A DNA stretch of 64,000 nt. Source: JASHSH01 sp036490215 (lineage in GTDB: Bacteria; Pseudomonadota; Alphaproteobacteria; Rhodospirillales; Magnetospirillaceae). The DNA is taken from positions 1-64,000 of the forward strand of contig DASXEH010000063.1 of NCBI GenBank assembly GCA_036490215.1, given 5' to 3'. Positions within the stretch are counted from its first letter, which is position 1. Every line of letters begins with the position of its first letter. The notes beneath the pieces are model-generated. The model was not told the DNA's origin. It searched no databases and was given only the letters and a program-made list of their open reading frames with translations. A program made the translations under genes and the position numbers. Below, one piece after another: positions 61,345 to 64,000 of the stretch.

Positions 61345-64000
61345 ATGTCCCGTTTTGCCATCAAATTCCCATATCTGATTGTTGTCTGCTGCCTGATCAT
61401 CTGCGTTGTGGGCCTCAACAGCCTGACGCGAATGGCGGTCGATCTGTTCCCGCCGATCAAGATTCCGGTCGTAGTGGTCGCCACCTTCTATTCGGGCATG
61501 CCGGCCGAAGAGATCGAAAACGACATCACGGGCCGCTTCGAGCGCTTCTTCACCTTGGGCAGCGGCATCGAGCACATCGAATCGAAGTCTCTGCCCGGCG
61601 TCAGCCTGATCAAGATCTACTTTCAGCCCGGCACTGATCCGAACGCGGCGGTCACCACCATCTCCAACCTGGCGATGGCCGATCTGCGACGCCTGCCGCC
61701 TGGTACCTTGCCGCCTGTGGTGCTGAAGTTCGACGCATCGAGCCTACCGGTGTGCCTGATCACGCTGAAGGCGGAGGGGCTGAACGAGGCGGCACTGCAC
61801 GATATCGGCCAGTTCAACGTGCGCAACCAGGTTGCCAATGTGCCCGGATCGTCGGTGCCCCCACCCTTCGGCGGCAAGTATCGCCAGATCATGGTCTATG
61901 TCGATCCGGCCAAACTCGATGCCTATCACCTCAGCGCGATGGATGTTGTCAATACGGTCAACCAGTCCAACCTGATTCTGCCGGCCGGCGATGTGAAGGT
62001 GGGGCCCTACGACTACAACCTCTTCACCAACAGCCAGATCGATCACATCTCCGAGATCAATCAGATCCCGCTGAAGTCGGTCAATGGCTCTGTGGTCACG
62101 GTCGGCGATATCGGCCAGGCGCGTGACGCGGCGCAAATTCAGACCAATATGGTCCGCGTCGATGGCCAGCCTTCGGTTTATCTGCCCATCCTCAAGCAGG
62201 GTGGTGATTCAAACACGATCGCCATCGTCGACGGCGTTCGCAAGGCGATCTCCGATCTGTTCGACGTGCCGTCGCAGCTCGTGACCAAGGTGGTGTTCGA
62301 TCAGTCGGTCTTTGTTAAGGATGCGATCAACAATCTGATCCATGAAGGCGCGATCGGGATCGGGCTGACCAGCCTGATGATCCTGATCTTCCTGGCCAGC
62401 ATCCGGGCTACGGCGGGATCGTTCCTATCGATCCCGCTCTCGGTGCTGGCCACTTTTATCGTTCTGGCGGCGGGCGGCAACTCAATCAACTCGATGATTC
62501 TCGGCGGCTTGGCTCTGGCGTTCTCCCGCCTGATCGACAATTCGGTCGTAGTCCTCGAGAACATCTTTCGCCACATCGAGCATGGCGCCGATCCGAAGAC
62601 GGCAGCTGAGGAGGGTGGTCGCGAAGTCGCTCTGCCGGTTCTGGCGGCCACGATCACCACCGCCATCGTCTTCTTTCCCGTGACCTTGCTGTTCGGTGTC
62701 AGCAAATACCTGTTCACTGCGCTGGCGACATCGGTCGTGCTGTCACTCTTCGCGTCCTATGTAGTGGCGATGACCGTGGTGCCGCTGTTCTGCGCCAAGT
62801 TCATCCGCCGGCACCACAATGTCCTTGAGACCACACCGAAGGGCGAAAAGCCGCCTCACAAGCCGTCTTTGGGCGATCGCTTCAGCCACAGCTTCAACCA
62901 AGGGTTCGAGGCGGTTCTGCGCGTCTACGACCATCTTGTCGCCGGCGCTCTAAAGGCGCCGCGCGTGACGCTGCTCATCCTTCTCGCGCTATGCGGCACT
63001 GCTGCCGTGACTTATCCGATGATGGGCTTGGCCTATTTCCCGCGCACAGATCCGGGCCAGTTCGTCGTCTCGATCAAAGCGCCGACCGGCACGCGAATCG
63101 AGCTCACCAACGACGATGTGGCCCAGGTCGAAGGCATCATCCGCCACATCGTGTCGCCACACGATCTCGATATCATCGTCTCGAATATCGGCGTCGCGCC
63201 GGGCTTGTCGTCGATCTACACGGCCAATACGGCATCGCATACCGCCTTCATTCAGGTCGGTCTGAAGCAAGATCATACGGTCGGCAGCTATACCTATATG
63301 GACGAGGTCAGGACCGCGTTGCAGCAGCAGATGCCGCAGCTGACGACCTATTTCCAATCGGGCGGCCTAGTCGATGCCATCGTCAACCAGGGTACGCCGG
63401 CGCCGATCGACATCCAGGTCGCCGGGTCCAACCTCGACAAGACGGCCGCGATGGCGGCACAACTCGCCGGCAAAATCCGCGCCCTGCCCGGTGTGGGCGA
63501 TGTGTTCGTGCCTCAGGATGTCGATGCGCCGTCGCTCGAAATCGACGTCAATCGCCAGCGTGCCGACGAATTGGGGCTATCGCAGAAAGAGGTCGTCGAT
63601 AACGTCATCACCGCACTGACCTCGAACGGAATGATCGCGCCGGCCTATTGGGTCGACCCCAAGAGTGGCAACGACTACATGCTGACCGTGCAGTTCCCCG
63701 AAAACACGGTCAAGACGCTCGACGACTTGAAGGCGATCCCCGTGCGTGCCGCGGGACGGCCCGAAGTCGCTCTCCTTGATGCCGTCACCAGCATCAAACG
63801 CGTCGAAGCGCCGACGGTGGTCAACCACTATCAAATTCAGCGTGTGATGGATGTCTACGTGTCGCCCAAGACGGAAAATCTGCGCGCCGTCGCCGGCGGT
63901 ATCAACGACATCATTGCGCATACAGATATCCCGAAGAGCATGCGGATTCATATTCGCGGGGCGATCGGCGCCATGTACAGCACGTTTTCGAGCTTCGGCA
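61345..64000 (+). CDS. RND efflux permease, 3' truncated by the window end
   Basis: The first 885 residues of an RND pump; the frame runs off the right edge. N-terminus MSRFAIKFPYLIVVCCLIICVVG with the PPIKIPVVVVATFYSGMPAEEIE porter start. Proton-relay helix 4 reads RLIDNSVVVLEN: D398 is kept but the second aspartate of the usual DD pair is N399. This occurs in a divergent RND group and means the proton path differs from AcrB. Cytoplasmic linker KGEKPPHKPSLGDR is Pro/Lys rich. The substrate is unknown. Confidence 0.92.
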   Translation, partial: MSRFAIKFPYLIVVCCLIICVVGLNSLTRMAVDLFPPIKIPVVVVATFYSGMPAEEIENDITGRFERFFTLGSGIEHIESKSLPGVSLIKIYFQPGTDPNAAVTTISNLAMADLRRLPPGTLPPVVLKFDASSLPVCLITLKAEGLNEAALHDIGQFNVRNQVANVPGSSVPPPFGGKYRQIMVYVDPAKLDAYHLSAMDVVNTVNQSNLILPAGDVKVGPYDYNLFTNSQIDHISEINQIPLKSVNGSVVTVGDIGQARDAAQIQTNMVRVDGQPSVYLPILKQGGDSNTIAIVDGVRKAISDLFDVPSQLVTKVVFDQSVFVKDAINNLIHEGAIGIGLTSLMILIFLASIRATAGSFLSIPLSVLATFIVLAAGGNSINSMILGGLALAFSRLIDNSVVVLENIFRHIEHGADPKTAAEEGGREVALPVLAATITTAIVFFPVTLLFGVSKYLFTALATSVVLSLFASYVVAMTVVPLFCAKFIRRHHNVLETTPKGEKPPHKPSLGDRFSHSFNQGFEAVLRVYDHLVAGALKAPRVTLLILLALCGTAAVTYPMMGLAYFPRTDPGQFVVSIKAPTGTRIELTNDDVAQVEGIIRHIVSPHDLDIIVSNIGVAPGLSSIYTANTASHTAFIQVGLKQDHTVGSYTYMDEVRTALQQQMPQLTTYFQSGGLVDAIVNQGTPAPIDIQVAGSNLDKTAAMAAQLAGKIRALPGVGDVFVPQDVDAPSLEIDVNRQRADELGLSQKEVVDNVITALTSNGMIAPAYWVDPKSGNDYMLTVQFPENTVKTLDDLKAIPVRAAGRPEVALLDAVTSIKRVEAPTVVNHYQIQRVMDVYVSPKTENLRAVAGGINDIIAHTDIPKSMRIHIRGAIGAMYSTFSSFG

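Overview
The window is a stretch of bacterial chromosome with fairly high GC (about 60% by eye), coding on both strands, with no tRNA, rRNA, CRISPR array, phage or insertion sequence that I could see. The gene families (a Fur/Mur-type regulator without the Cys cluster, an alphaproteobacterial-style porin, ThuA/ThuB-like genes, many periplasmic-binding-protein importers, NodT-type efflux lipoprotein) point to a free-living, probably soil or plant-associated alphaproteobacterium. The exact order cannot be fixed from sequence alone. GTG and TTG starts are common and overlapping stop/start codons tie many genes into operons.

Layout. 1-4183 (+): end of a LeuD-like hydro-lyase small subunit, an isocitrate-lyase/PEP-mutase-family lyase, a fumarate-reductase-like flavoprotein and a cyclic amidohydrolase. 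They are arranged as one catabolic operon that resembles the dimethylmalate branch of nicotinate breakdown. 4194-8493 (-): a six-gene operon (His-rich PadR regulator, DUF2218, secreted esterase, Fur/Mur, DUF4405 membrane protein, DHA2 MFS exporter) with a strong inverted-repeat operator upstream. 8774-10497: a small secreted protein and a porin, convergent, separated by three terminator hairpins. 10773-12936 (-): an OmpR-type two-component system. 13285-22679 (-): a complete MdtABC plus NodT/OprM tripartite RND pump.

23057-31592: a sugar locus. A ROK regulator, a ThuB-like oxidoreductase and ThuA (-) are divergent from a binding protein, two permeases and a GH3 glycosidase (+). No ATPase gene is present in this unit. 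31593-41711: a quinate/shikimate/chlorogenate-type unit with shikimate dehydrogenase (-), GntR regulator, LivKHMGF-type importer, QuiC-like 3-dehydroshikimate dehydratase and a secreted tannase/feruloyl esterase (+). Together these could release, import and convert hydroaromatic acids to protocatechuate.

41718-49289: the least familiar part. An unknown 458-residue protein is divergent from a tail-anchored pseudokinase (HRD, DFG and VAIK motifs all broken) that is translationally coupled to a small membrane protein. A phosphopantetheinyl transferase, a Gfo/Idh oxidoreductase and an FAD/NAD(P)-binding protein lie next to them. This is my best candidate for an undescribed system. 49537-60011 (+): a non-phosphorylative deoxysugar-acid pathway (hydroxyacid dehydrogenase, GntR, RhmD-like dehydratase, RhmA-like aldolase, complete sugar ABC importer, SDR, aldehyde dehydrogenase). 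60217-64000 (+): a second RND adaptor and a permease cut off by the window end.
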